A DNA stretch of 25,879 bases, from contig CAZQGE010000017.1 in NCBI GenBank assembly GCA_964592815.1, forward strand, positions 1 through 25,879, read 5' to 3'. The notes under the pieces were generated by a model. That model was not told where the DNA came from, did not search any database, and saw nothing but the letters and a program-made list of their open reading frames with translations. Both the position numbers and the translations under genes were made by a program. Position 1 is the first letter of the stretch. The number at the start of each line of letters is the position of its first letter. The stretch comes from CAZQGE01 sp964592815 (lineage in GTDB: Bacteria > Bacillota > Clostridia > Christensenellales > CAG-917). Shown piece by piece: positions 8,478 to 16,830 of the stretch.

Positions 8478-10166
8478 ATGCTTTTTGAAAATGATATAGC
8501 AAAGGCTTTGGCTGTTGAAGGTCTAAGCGAACAAGAAGTTTTTTCAGCACTTGAAACACCCAAAGAAGCAAAAATGGGCGATATATGTTTGCCATGTTTT
8601 AAGTTTGCAAAGGTTATGCGTCTTGCTCCACCGTTGATTGCAAGCAAACTGTTGCCTTACGTTCAAAACTTGGAATTTGTTGAAAAAGTCGAGGTCGTTG
8701 GCGGATATTTGAATATCTTTTACAATCGTCAAACGGTAGGGAAAAAACTTGAAAGTATCGCATTTGGTGATGTAGTAGTTGGCAAAGATAACGAGGGCGA
8801 AGGCAAAACTGTTTGTATTGATTTCAGTTCTGTTAACATTGCAAAACCATTTCATATTGGACATTTAAGCACAACCGTAATAGGCGGTGCGCTTTACCGA
8901 ATTTTCAAACATTTAGGATATAAAGTTGTTGGAATAAATCACTTAGGTGATTGGGGAACACAATTCGGAAAGCTAATTGTTGCCACAAGAAAGTGGTCGA
9001 GTTTGGACGAAATTGCGAAAAACGATGAATATTTCTTGAACGGATTATACGTAAGATATCATAAAGAAGCGGAAAACAATCCGCTTATGGACGACGAAGC
9101 GAGAGCTTGGTTTAAGCGTATTGAGGACGGCGACAAGGAAGCGACTGCGTACTTTGACATTTTCAAAGCAATAACTATGCGGGCAGTTGAAAAAGTATAT
9201 TCGAGGCTAAAAATAACTTTTGACAGTTATGCTGGTGAAAGTTTTTACAACGATAAAATGCAACCTTGTTTGGATATTTTGCAAGAAAAAGAATTGCTTG
9301 TAGAATCAGAGGGCGCAAAAATTGTCAAACTTGACGACTATGATATGCCCCCTTGTCTGTTGGTAAAAGCCGACGGAGCAACGCTTTATGCGACAAGGGA
9401 TATTGCCGCTGCATACTACCGCAAACAAACCTACAATTTTGACAAATGTTTGTACGTTGTTGCCTATCAACAAAATTTACACTTCAAACAACTGTTTCAA
9501 GTGCTTAAACTTATGAATTTTGATGGCGCAAACGACATGGAACATATTGCTTTTGGAATGGTATCTTTGGAAGACGGTGCAATGTCAACGCGCGGGGGAA
9601 GAGTTGTTTGGCTAAAAGAAGTGCTTGACAAAGCTGTGGAAAAGGCAAAAGCAATAATTGATGAAAAAAATCCTCAACTTGAAAACAAGAACCAAATTGC
9701 AGAAAGTGTCGGTGTTGGCGCAGTCGTATTTTCGGCGTTGTGGAATAACCGCATAAAAGATATAGTTTTTTCGTTTGACAAAGTTTTGAATTTTGACGGA
9801 GAGACGTCGCCGTACGTTCAATATACTTACGCCCGTTGTGCAAGCGCAATAAAAAAAGGTGGCGAAGTGGATAATAACAATATGGATTTGACGGCAATTT
9901 GCTCTGATGAAGGGTACGAGGTTATAAAGAGTGTTTTAGCGTTTGGCGACAGCGTAAAAACTGCTGCTCAAATGAGAGAACCGTGTTACGTTACGCGTCA
10001 CGTTGTTGATTTGGCAGAAAAATTCAACCGTTTTTATATTGGGCACCGCATAGTTGTTGAAGATTCAGCGGTGAGAAACGCTAGACTTATGCTTACAAAA
10101 GCGGTGGCAAACACGCTTAAAACTGGGCTGAACCTTATTGGAATTGACGCGCCCGAAACAATGTAG
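8478..10166 (+). CDS. argS: Arginyl-tRNA synthetase
   Basis: ArgS is the class I aminoacyl-tRNA synthetase that charges tRNA-Arg with arginine in the cytoplasm. The 562-residue length is typical. The N-terminal Add-1-like domain is followed by the HIGH signature in PFHIGHL (His126, Gly128, His129). The class I KMSKS loop is represented by AMSTR at about 368-372, the relaxed form common in ArgRS. The C-terminal DALR anticodon-binding domain ends with LTKAVANTLKTGLNLIGI. AGGA at 8466-8469 precedes the ATG by eight bases. It probably shares a transcript with ychF. No clear terminator was seen before the strong promoter of the rpmH operon downstream. Confidence 0.96.
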   Translation: MLFENDIAKALAVEGLSEQEVFSALETPKEAKMGDICLPCFKFAKVMRLAPPLIASKLLPYVQNLEFVEKVEVVGGYLNIFYNRQTVGKKLESIAFGDVVVGKDNEGEGKTVCIDFSSVNIAKPFHIGHLSTTVIGGALYRIFKHLGYKVVGINHLGDWGTQFGKLIVATRKWSSLDEIAKNDEYFLNGLYVRYHKEAENNPLMDDEARAWFKRIEDGDKEATAYFDIFKAITMRAVEKVYSRLKITFDSYAGESFYNDKMQPCLDILQEKELLVESEGAKIVKLDDYDMPPCLLVKADGATLYATRDIAAAYYRKQTYNFDKCLYVVAYQQNLHFKQLFQVLKLMNFDGANDMEHIAFGMVSLEDGAMSTRGGRVVWLKEVLDKAVEKAKAIIDEKNPQLENKNQIAESVGVGAVVFSALWNNRIKDIVFSFDKVLNFDGETSPYVQYTYARCASAIKKGGEVDNNNMDLTAICSDEGYEVIKSVLAFGDSVKTAAQMREPCYVTRHVVDLAEKFNRFYIGHRIVVEDSAVRNARLMLTKAVANTLKTGLNLIGIDAPETM

Positions 10167-10230
10167 CGTTGTGGTTTTAAGATAAAACGCCGTTTGACGG
10201 TTTGTAGAAAGTCAAAATAAACGCTATCGG

Positions 10231-10259
10231 TTGACACCGCCGTGCAATTCAATTATAAT
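10231..10259 (+). promoter_or_regulatory. Consensus sigma-A promoter of the rpmH operon
   Basis: TTGACA (10231-10236), exactly 17 bp, then TATAAT (10254-10259): a perfect vegetative consensus at both boxes. The predicted start is near 10266, giving a leader of about 65 bases before rpmH. It fits the high expression expected for ribosomal protein L34 and RNase P protein. Confidence 0.88.
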
Positions 10260-10277
10260 AGTCAAGCATTTGACTAT
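10258..10277. repeat. Palindrome at the rpmH transcription start
   Basis: ATAGTCAA (10258-10265), GCAT, TTGACTAT (10270-10277) is a perfect 8-bp inverted repeat overlapping the end of the -10 box and the predicted start. It could be an operator, or partly a 5' hairpin in the mRNA. Confidence 0.5.
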
Positions 10278-10329
10278 CTAAATAGTACAAAATAAAAATT
10301 ATTGCTTAATAGGATGGAGGCAAAATATT

Positions 10330-10464
10330 ATGAAACAAACATTTCAACCAAAGAAGAGAAAAAGAGTAAAAGTTCACGGATTTCGCAAGAGAATGAGCAC
10401 TAAAAACGGCAGAAACGTTTTGCAAAGACGCCGTAATAAAGGCAGAAAGAGTTTGACAGCGTAA
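10330..10464 (+). CDS. rpmH: 50S ribosomal protein L34
   Basis: This is a 44-residue, highly basic ribosomal protein of the large subunit. Translation gives MKQTFQPKKRKRVKVHGFRK, followed by RMSTKNGRNVLQRRRNKGRK and SLTA. The core matches the L34 consensus (QPxxRKRxxxHGFRxRMxTxxGRxVLxxRRxKGRxxL). A GGAGG at 10316-10320 lies nine bases upstream. It is the first gene behind a consensus promoter, and rnpA starts four bases after its stop, the near-universal bacterial order. Confidence 0.97.
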   Translation: MKQTFQPKKRKRVKVHGFRKRMSTKNGRNVLQRRRNKGRKSLTA

Positions 10465-10468
10465 AAAA

Positions 10469-10801
10469 ATGAAAAAGCAGTTTAGATTGAAAAAACGAGC
10501 GTCGTTTCAATACGTTTATCGAAAAGGTGAAAGAAGCTCTGAGCGACATCTACTGCTTTTAAGCGCAAAATCTCGCGAGGGATTGAAAATTGGCTTTTCC
10601 GTAACCAAAAAAGTCGGAAATGCCGTAGTCAGGAATAGGGTTAAAAGATTGCTTAGAGAAGCAATTTTGCCGATTATGGACAGGATTGACACGGGTTTTT
10701 TATACGTTATCGTTGCCTATCCGTCCATAAAAGACAGAAGCTATCTTGAAATATGCGAAATGGTTAAGGATGCTTTCAGCAAGCAAGGCAAATTGATATG
10801 A
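10469..10801 (+). CDS. rnpA: Ribonuclease P protein component
   Basis: RnpA is the small basic protein cofactor of the RNase P ribozyme, which removes 5' leaders from pre-tRNAs. The 110-residue length is typical. The N-terminus FRLKKRASFQYVYRKGER and the central RNRVKRLLREA (the family's RNR motif) identify it. No good Shine-Dalgarno precedes it apart from weak purines in the end of rpmH, so translation is probably coupled to rpmH. Its stop overlaps the yidD start as ATGA. Confidence 0.96.
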   Translation: MKKQFRLKKRASFQYVYRKGERSSERHLLLLSAKSREGLKIGFSVTKKVGNAVVRNRVKRLLREAILPIMDRIDTGFLYVIVAYPSIKDRSYLEICEMVKDAFSKQGKLI

Positions 10802-11043
10802 TTAAAAAGTTTTGCTTATGGTTTTTGCTTTTATATAAGCGTTTGCTCTCACCATTTATAGGCAAAAATTGCAAATATACGCCTACTTGTTCTATGTATG
10901 CCTATGACAGCGTAAAAAATTTTGGCGCGTTCAGAGGCGTTTTGCTTGCTTTATGGCGTGTGCTTAGGTGCAATCCTTTTTCAAAAGGCGGTTTTGACCC
11001 TGCTCCAGAAAATTATAAAGGAAACATTAAATGGCTGCTTTAG
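10798..11043 (+). CDS. yidD: Membrane protein insertion efficiency factor YidD
   Basis: YidD is a short, membrane-associated protein that assists YidC-dependent membrane protein insertion. The 81-residue product shows the family pattern LLYKRLLSPFIGKNCKYTPT followed by CSMYAYDSVKNFGAFRGV and RCNPFSKGGFDPAP, including the conserved cysteines. The N-terminal stretch is amphipathic to hydrophobic. The start overlaps rnpA by four bases, and the end overlaps yidC by 13, a coupled arrangement seen in most Bacillota. Confidence 0.95.
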   Translation: MIKKFCLWFLLLYKRLLSPFIGKNCKYTPTCSMYAYDSVKNFGAFRGVLLALWRVLRCNPFSKGGFDPAPENYKGNIKWLL

Positions 11044-12230
11044 ATTACAGACGCAAGAGAAAATTGCAGATTTATTTGTTGGCAACTTTGTTGCTTATTT
11101 GCATTTTTACTCTTAGCGCGTGCAACCAGAATGACGGCGTTTACGATGTGTCGGGTAGCATAAGCGAACCTACGCATTTTATGGCCAAATTTATGTTGAT
11201 ATTAAACAACAACATAAGCAATTTCGGTTGGACCGTTGTGGCGTTCACCGTGATTTTGCGTGTAATTTTGATGCCACTTGATATTTGGCAAAAACTTATT
11301 GCCAGAAAAAACTCCAAAGCTATGGAGCGTATGAAACCGCAACTTGCAGCAATGCAAGAAAAATATAAGGACGATAAAGAACGCTATCAGCAAGAACAAA
11401 TGGCTCTTTACAAAAAAGAGAAATATTCAATGATGGGTTCTTGTCTTCCAACCATTGTTACAATGATAGTTTTCTTTGTTGTATTTGCAGGGTTCAGACA
11501 AATGGTAGGTTTTCAATTTGCAAATGATTACAAAGGTTGCAAAGACACATATTTTAACACATACACATCTTTGATGGAAGATGAATTTGGCGCAGGCGCA
11601 ACACTTGATACAATCGAAAAGAATGAAGCTAACGCCGCAAAACACGCAACAATCGTTGAAACCGCGCAACTAGCAGTCAAAAACTATTATTTTAGCAGCG
11701 GACAAAAAGAAGTAAGAACATTTTTGTGGATAAAAAATATATTTGTTCCCGATAGCTGGAAATCGGGAGTGCCTGACTTTAACACCGTAACTGGACAATC
11801 AGGTTTTGCAACTTCAAAACTTACGGGTGTTGAAAAGAGTGAATACAATTTGGTTATGGGCAAAGTTATTGGCTCGGAAGAAAGCGGTTGGGGTAAAGGC
11901 GGAAGCTGGAACGGTTGGCTGTTGTTGCCAATTTTGTCAATCGCGTTGTCTTTTGTTTCGCAAAAACTTATGACAAAAGCGCAAGGTACGCCTCCGTCAA
12001 TAGGCAAAAAAGACGGAAAGGCAGACCAAATGCAGTCAAGTATGAAAATGATGCAGATTGTTATGCCTATTATGATTGGCGTTTTTGCATTGATGTATTC
12101 GGGCGCATTTGCACTTTATATGTTCGTAAGCTCGCTTGCAGCGATAGTTTTCCAACTTGTATGCACGGTTATTGAAAAAATTTACGACGGTGTAAAGGGC
12201 AACAAAATTCCAGCAAAAGCATCCAAATAA
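11031..12230 (+). CDS. yidC: Membrane insertase YidC (SpoIIIJ/OxaA type), with enlarged outer loop
   Basis: This is a YidC/Oxa1/Alb3 insertase for membrane proteins. The N-terminus is a lipoprotein signal with lipobox LSAC (Cys31), as in Gram-positive YidC. TM1 (about 64-84) carries Arg77 of the hydrophilic groove in ILRVILMPL. A charged cytoplasmic coiled-coil loop (85-133), TM2 (139-157), TM3 (296-313) and TM4-TM5 (340-380) follow. At 399 residues it is longer than the usual 250-290 of Gram-positive homologues. The excess is in the extracytoplasmic TM2-TM3 loop, about 138 residues with the conserved FLWIKNIFVPD embedded near 231-241. AAAGGA at 11017-11022, inside yidD, serves as its ribosome site. 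In a spore former it may also act in spore development (inference). Confidence 0.94.
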   Translation: MAALDYRRKRKLQIYLLATLLLICIFTLSACNQNDGVYDVSGSISEPTHFMAKFMLILNNNISNFGWTVVAFTVILRVILMPLDIWQKLIARKNSKAMERMKPQLAAMQEKYKDDKERYQQEQMALYKKEKYSMMGSCLPTIVTMIVFFVVFAGFRQMVGFQFANDYKGCKDTYFNTYTSLMEDEFGAGATLDTIEKNEANAAKHATIVETAQLAVKNYYFSSGQKEVRTFLWIKNIFVPDSWKSGVPDFNTVTGQSGFATSKLTGVEKSEYNLVMGKVIGSEESGWGKGGSWNGWLLLPILSIALSFVSQKLMTKAQGTPPSIGKKDGKADQMQSSMKMMQIVMPIMIGVFALMYSGAFALYMFVSSLAAIVFQLVCTVIEKIYDGVKGNKIPAKASK

Positions 12231-12241
12231 TAGGAGAAAAT

Positions 12242-13117
12242 ATGAATAAATTTGTAGTGATAAAAGCTGCGACTGTTGATTTGGCGGTAGAACAAGCCTT
12301 AGACGAACTTAACGTTTCACCCGATAAGGTTGACGTTGAAGTTATGTCAAAGGGCGGATTGTTCCAAAAAGCTGAAGTTAAAGTTTCGTTGAAAGATACT
12401 TTGTCAGACAAAGTGGCGGAGCTTGTGAATGGCATTTTGGAAAGAATGAAATTGTCTTCACGTGCAGAAGTAAAAGATGTTGACAATACGCTTTATATTA
12501 CGGTTGCTGGCGCAGATAGCGGAACGGTAATTGGATATAGAGGCGAAGTTTTGGACGCTTTGCAATATTTAGTATTAACATTTCTTAATCAAGAAAAATA
12601 TGATTATAAGAAAGTAGTTGTAGACGCTGAAAATTATCGCGAAAAGCGTAGAGAAACTTTGACGGCTTTGGCATTTAGATTAGCTGAAAAGGCACAACGT
12701 ACCTGCCGTAAGGTTGCCCTTGAACCAATGAACCCGTTTGAAAGACGCATAATTCATAGTGCGCTTGCCGACAGCGATATTGCTGAAACGATAAGCGAAG
12801 GTGAAGAACCAAACCGTCATATTGTGATTATTCCAAAAGGTGTCGAAATTATTGAGGGCAGAGAGAAACGCCCAATGAGAAACAATGACAGCCGTCAATA
12901 TAATCGCAATGATGGCAGAAACAACAGAAATCGCTCAAATGGTGACCGTAGAGAAAGAACTGACAGATTTGAAAGACCTTTCAAGGAAGAAACGGAAGTT
13001 GAAGACGGACGCGAATTTAGAGGTTTGTATTTGGGTGAAGACGAGTTTGTAAAACCCGAAGTAAAAAAAGTAGGACCTCCTAAATTTAAGAGTTTTGGCG
13101 GACAAAAAAAGTTTTAA
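12242..13117 (+). CDS. khpB: RNA-binding protein KhpB (Jag/EloR, KH-R3H)
   Basis: KhpB is a cytoplasmic RNA-binding protein that pairs with KhpA and affects cell elongation and gene expression in Gram-positives. The 291 residues hold a Jag_N domain at 1-50 (with SKGGLFQKAEVKV), a KH domain at about 75-150 with the loop VIGYRGE (GxxG class), and an R3H domain at about 150-212 (EPMNPFERRIIHSAL and RHIVIIPKG). From about 213 a tail rich in Asn, Arg, Asp and Glu follows, ending in PPKFKSFGGQKKF; it is probably disordered. AGGAG at 12232-12236 precedes the ATG. It sits directly after yidC, the usual neighbour, and its stop overlaps the mnmE start by one base. Confidence 0.94.
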   Translation: MNKFVVIKAATVDLAVEQALDELNVSPDKVDVEVMSKGGLFQKAEVKVSLKDTLSDKVAELVNGILERMKLSSRAEVKDVDNTLYITVAGADSGTVIGYRGEVLDALQYLVLTFLNQEKYDYKKVVVDAENYREKRRETLTALAFRLAEKAQRTCRKVALEPMNPFERRIIHSALADSDIAETISEGEEPNRHIVIIPKGVEIIEGREKRPMRNNDSRQYNRNDGRNNRNRSNGDRRERTDRFERPFKEETEVEDGREFRGLYLGEDEFVKPEVKKVGPPKFKSFGGQKKF

Positions 13118-14430
13118 TGAACACAACAATAGTAGCAATTTCATCCCCGATTGGGGTTGGTGGTATTGGGATAGTGCGCGTTTCTGGAACAGAAGCGCTT
13201 ACAATCGCCAATGCCCTTTTTTCTTTTAAGCACAAAGGTAAATGGCAACCTTTATTTATGAATTTCGGCACTTTCCAAACCGAAGAATTTTCAGATAAAG
13301 GTTATGCGGTATATTTCCCAGCAAAACAGGCGTATACGGGCGAGGACACGGTGGAATTCTATTTGCACGGCGGAGTTCGCATAATGAAAGGTGCAGTTGA
13401 CGCTATTTTGAAAAAAGGCGCAAAACTGGCGGATAAAGGTGAATTTACAAAGCGCGCATTTTTGTCTGGAAGGCTGAATTTGGCAGACGCAGAAGGCGTT
13501 ATGGATATGATAAATGCAGAAAGTAGCGCAGGACTTAGGGCGGCTTATCGTCTTATGAATGGCGAAACTGCAAAAAGAATAAACTTAATTTTAGAAAAAC
13601 TGGAAACGTTGATTTCTGCATTGGAAGCGTCTTTGGATTATCCCGATGAAATGGAAGACGAAGTTATGCCCGTGCTTCCAAAAGAAATAGAGGAACTAAT
13701 AAGCGACATTACCAAATTATTGAAAACTTCAAAACAAGGAAAGATGGCAAAAGACGGAATAAACGTAGTTTTGGCTGGCAAAACAAATGCGGGCAAATCG
13801 TCTGTTATGAATGCGCTTTTACAATATGATAGAGCCATAGTTACGCCGACAGCAGGGACAACACGCGACATAATTACCGAGTCGTTTGAATGCGATGGTG
13901 TAAAAATCAATTTGGTGGATACGGCTGGCATTAGAGAAAGCAACGATGCCATCGAAAATCAAGGCATTGAAAGAGCAAAGGAAGCGTTTAAGGGCGCAGA
14001 CATAATTTTACACATTATAGATACGACAGACCCCGACAGGGAAACTTTGGAGTTTGACCAAAAGTTGGTGTTTACGGTGCTAAACAAGTGTGATTTGACA
14101 AGTTTTGCTTGTCCGCGCTCAGCTTATACTTTTGCTATAAGCGCGACCACGGGAGAAAATATAGACGTGCTTGCTATGGCAATTGCAAGCGTATATAAAC
14201 GTGGTGAAGTCGAAGGCGGAGATATTATCACGTCGCAAAGACATATATCTGCTCTATATCAAGCAGAAAGCAGTTTGAAAAATGCGTTTGCAGCAATAAA
14301 TACAAACACAATAGATTGCATTTTGATAGATTTGCGCGACGCTTATAACGCACTAGGTGAAATTACGGGTAAAACGGCAACAGAGGACATTGTTGATAAA
14401 ATTTTTTCACGCTTCTGTGTTGGAAAATAA
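13117..14430 (+). CDS. mnmE: tRNA modification GTPase MnmE
   Basis: MnmE works with MnmG to install carboxymethylaminomethyl or aminomethyl groups on U34 of certain tRNAs. The 437 residues begin with the folate-binding-type N-domain (IVAISSPIGVGGIGIVRVSG). The embedded G domain shows G1 GKTNAGKSS from 221, TTRD, DTAG from 268 and NKCD from 323. The C-terminus is FCVGK, carrying the family's essential Cys (FCIGK in most). The ATG overlaps the khpB stop (TAATG), so translation is likely coupled. mnmG follows after a 187-bp AT-rich gap. Confidence 0.96.
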   Translation: MNTTIVAISSPIGVGGIGIVRVSGTEALTIANALFSFKHKGKWQPLFMNFGTFQTEEFSDKGYAVYFPAKQAYTGEDTVEFYLHGGVRIMKGAVDAILKKGAKLADKGEFTKRAFLSGRLNLADAEGVMDMINAESSAGLRAAYRLMNGETAKRINLILEKLETLISALEASLDYPDEMEDEVMPVLPKEIEELISDITKLLKTSKQGKMAKDGINVVLAGKTNAGKSSVMNALLQYDRAIVTPTAGTTRDIITESFECDGVKINLVDTAGIRESNDAIENQGIERAKEAFKGADIILHIIDTTDPDRETLEFDQKLVFTVLNKCDLTSFACPRSAYTFAISATTGENIDVLAMAIASVYKRGEVEGGDIITSQRHISALYQAESSLKNAFAAINTNTIDCILIDLRDAYNALGEITGKTATEDIVDKIFSRFCVGK

Positions 14431-14617
14431 GGTGCAAAATTTTAATATCACGAAAAAAACCAATAGAATAATTGGAATAATATATAAAATACAATCATTG
14501 AGTTACAAAAATTTAGATAAAAGACTTTGAAAAATGCTTAAACTCAGAATTAAGCACAAATACAATAAACAAAAAAGCAGTTGTAGAAAACATATCGAAA
14601 AATAACGAAATTAGCGT
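14431..14617 (+). other. AT-rich gap between mnmE and mnmG
   Basis: No terminator and no convincing promoter were found. There is a 7-bp inverted repeat TGCTTAA (14535-14541) and TTAAGCA (14550-14556), and a 5-bp one (CCAAT/ATTGG near 14460-14476). No Shine-Dalgarno precedes the mnmG ATG. Confidence 0.4.
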
Positions 14618-16465
14618 ATGAAAAATTTTGACATAGTAGTAATTGGTGGCGGTCACGCAGGTGTTGAAGCGTCGCTTGCCGCAGCAAGATTAAATAAAAC
14701 AGTTTTAATGCTTTGTACAAATCTTGGCACGGTGTCGCTTATGCCGTGCAATCCATCAATAGGCGGAACGGCAAAAGGACATTTGGTGAGAGAAATTGAC
14801 GCTCTTGGCGGACAAATGGGAATTTCTGCCGACCGTGCTTTAATACAGATTAAAATGCTTAACTCGGCAAAAGGGCCAGCTGTCTTTTCGTTGAGGGGGC
14901 AAGAAGATAAATTTGACTATCACAAATATATGCTGGATATTGTTTACAATCAGCCAAACTTGACGGTTATGAATCTTGAATGTTCTGAAATTTTGGCAGA
15001 GAACAAGCAAGTTAAGGGTATAAAAACCGCAGATGGTCAGGAATTTGGTTGTAAAGCTATAATTTTGGCAACGGGCGTATATCTTAACGGTGCGATTATC
15101 ATTGGTGATTATATCAAAACAAGCGGTCCAAGCGGATATGAACCTGCTACTCATTTGACAAATTCACTTGTTGAGTTAGGGTTGCCAATGCGCCGTTTTA
15201 AGACGGGAACACCCGCAAGAATTTATCGAGATAGCTTAGATTTTAGCAAAATGGCAATACAGCGTGGTGAAAACTGCGACAGGTTTTCATTTTTATCAGG
15301 TAAGGCGACGATTGATGAAGAACCTTGCTATTTGACTTATACAAATGAAAAAACACACAAAATAATACAAGACAATATATCTAGGAGTCCGTTGTATAAC
15401 GGCAGTATAACGGGTATAGGCCCAAGATATTGCCCTTCCATTGAAACCAAAATTATGCGGTTTAAGGACAAGGAACGGCATCAAATTTTTGTCGAACCCG
15501 AAGGCAAGAATAGTATGGAAATGTACGTTCAAGGTATGTCTTCATCAATGCCTCACGACGTTCAAGAAAAAATGTATCGAACGTTGCCAGGCTTTGAAAA
15601 TTGTCGTTTTGCAAAATACGCTTATGCAATAGAGTACGATTGTTTAGACCCAACGTGTTTGTTGCCGTCCTTGGAAACAAAAATTGTGGACGGATTGTTT
15701 TCGGCAGGGCAAGTCAACAGCAGCAGCGGATATGAAGAAGCAGCGGCGCAAGGGCTTATGGCGGGAATAAATGCCGTAAGAAAACTTGACGGAAAACAAG
15801 CAATAGTGTTACGGCGTGACCAAGCCTATATTGGAGTGCTTATTGATGATTTAGTTACAAAAGGAACAGAAGAACCTTACAGAATGATGACTGCACGTGC
15901 CGAACACAGAATTATGCTCAGACAAGACAATGCGGATATGCGTTTGACTGAATTGGGATATGAAATAGGGTTGGTTTCCGATTATAGATACAATGTAATG
16001 TTGAAAAAGAAAGCGGAAATTCAAAGATTGTTGGAGTTTACGGATAAAACCATGCCCCGTGCAATGGTTGAAAAACTTTTGACGGAAAAAGGAGAACCAA
16101 TTCCTCAAAAGACGCCAACATTTGGCGATTTGTGCAGAAAACCTTGCGTTACGCCAGAAGATTTGAAAGAGTTTGTAGACTTTGAGTGTAGCGAACAGGC
16201 ATTGGAGGCGGGTGTTGTTGAAATAAAGTACGCGGGATACCTTAAAAAGCAGGAAAGCGCCGTAAATGAGCAAAAGCGTTTGGAGGAAAAGAAACTGCCT
16301 GTTGAAATTGACTACTTTTCAATAAAGGCGTTGCGTGTTGAGGCTCAACAAAAACTTAACGATATAAAGCCACTTAACTTAGGACAAGCATCAAGAATTT
16401 CGGGTGTTTCACCTGCTGACATATCCGTGCTTATTGTATATATGCAAAAAAATAAAATTTCGTAA
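14618..16465 (+). CDS. mnmG: tRNA uridine-34 carboxymethylaminomethyl modification enzyme MnmG (GidA)
   Basis: MnmG is the FAD- and NADH-dependent partner of MnmE in wobble-uridine modification. The 615-residue length is typical. The N-terminal dinucleotide-binding motif is VVIGGGHAGVEAS (Gly10-Gly15), followed by MPCNPSIGGTAKGHLVREID, the catalytic-Cys-containing region of the family. ATGVYLNG and the C-terminal GQASRISGVSPADISVLIVY are also standard. No clear Shine-Dalgarno precedes the ATG. rsmG (gidB), which often follows, is absent; instead there is a terminator and then the small intergenic locus. Confidence 0.96.
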   Translation: MKNFDIVVIGGGHAGVEASLAAARLNKTVLMLCTNLGTVSLMPCNPSIGGTAKGHLVREIDALGGQMGISADRALIQIKMLNSAKGPAVFSLRGQEDKFDYHKYMLDIVYNQPNLTVMNLECSEILAENKQVKGIKTADGQEFGCKAIILATGVYLNGAIIIGDYIKTSGPSGYEPATHLTNSLVELGLPMRRFKTGTPARIYRDSLDFSKMAIQRGENCDRFSFLSGKATIDEEPCYLTYTNEKTHKIIQDNISRSPLYNGSITGIGPRYCPSIETKIMRFKDKERHQIFVEPEGKNSMEMYVQGMSSSMPHDVQEKMYRTLPGFENCRFAKYAYAIEYDCLDPTCLLPSLETKIVDGLFSAGQVNSSSGYEEAAAQGLMAGINAVRKLDGKQAIVLRRDQAYIGVLIDDLVTKGTEEPYRMMTARAEHRIMLRQDNADMRLTELGYEIGLVSDYRYNVMLKKKAEIQRLLEFTDKTMPRAMVEKLLTEKGEPIPQKTPTFGDLCRKPCVTPEDLKEFVDFECSEQALEAGVVEIKYAGYLKKQESAVNEQKRLEEKKLPVEIDYFSIKALRVEAQQKLNDIKPLNLGQASRISGVSPADISVLIVYMQKNKIS

Positions 16466-16485
16466 AATAACAATATATAATTTTG

Positions 16486-16518
16486 AAAAGTCTGTTCAAA
16501 TTTGGGCAGACTTTTTTT
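16486..16518 (+). terminator. Intrinsic terminator after mnmG
   Basis: AAAAGTCTG (16486-16494) pairs with CAGACTTTT (16507-16515) across a 12-nt loop containing CAAATTTG, followed by a T-run to 16518. It ends the rpmH-to-mnmG block. Confidence 0.88.
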
Positions 16519-16699
16519 ATTAGCAACGTAAAATATGGTAGTAAAAACATATAAAGTAGAACGATTTTAGCTGTATAAAAATATATAGAGAATAGCACGG
16601 CTATTAGGCATTAAACTTTTGTAAATTATAGTATTTATATCGTGTTAGAGATTGCAAAACGAATACGAATAAGTTTAAGAAAAAACGCAGAAGAAAACA

Positions 16700-16728
16700 A
16701 TGACATAGCTAACGACAAACTTTATAAA
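16700..16728 (+). promoter_or_regulatory. Candidate promoter for the micro-ORF transcript
   Basis: ATGACA (16700-16705), 17 bp, TATAAA (16723-16728): five of six matches at each box. The predicted start is near 16735, at the foot of the hairpin, so the mRNA would begin with that stem-loop. Confidence 0.45.
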
Positions 16729-16830
16729 AATGTAAAGAGCCTTGAAATGACTTTCAAGGCTCTTTACTATGATAAGGGGGAAAATTATGAGCTATTTAAT
16801 CTCAAAAGATGTTGTTTATCTCTTGATTAC
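16726..16830 (-). ncRNA. Putative antisense RNA (about 105 nt) opposite the micro-ORF
   Basis: A leftward promoter (-35 at 16860-16865, -10 at 16837-16842) predicts a start near 16830. The 16-bp hairpin plus U-run predicts an end near 16726. The RNA would be fully complementary to the Shine-Dalgarno, start codon and most codons of the ORF at 16787-16843. This is the layout of type I antitoxin RNAs; it is inferred from signals only and no transcript evidence is available. Confidence 0.4.
16732..16767. terminator. 16-bp perfect hairpin; leftward terminator and 5' stem of the rightward RNA
   Basis: GTAAAGAGCCTTGAAA (16732-16747), TGAC, then its exact complement (16752-16767). Read leftward, the stem is followed by ATTTTT (16726-16731), the form of an intrinsic terminator. 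Read rightward it is followed by TATGATAAGGGGG with no U-run, so it is not a rightward terminator but a 5'-leader stem. Confidence 0.65.

Noticed and set aside
10181..10205. Possible terminator after argS (AAACGCCG-TTTGA-CGGTTT)
   Set aside because: The stem needs a bulge and has only three strong pairs with no U-run after it; it is too weak to call.
14534..14605. 23-codon ORF between mnmE and mnmG (MLKLRIKHKY onward)
   Set aside because: It has no Shine-Dalgarno, composition is as expected for A-rich DNA, and no supporting context was seen.
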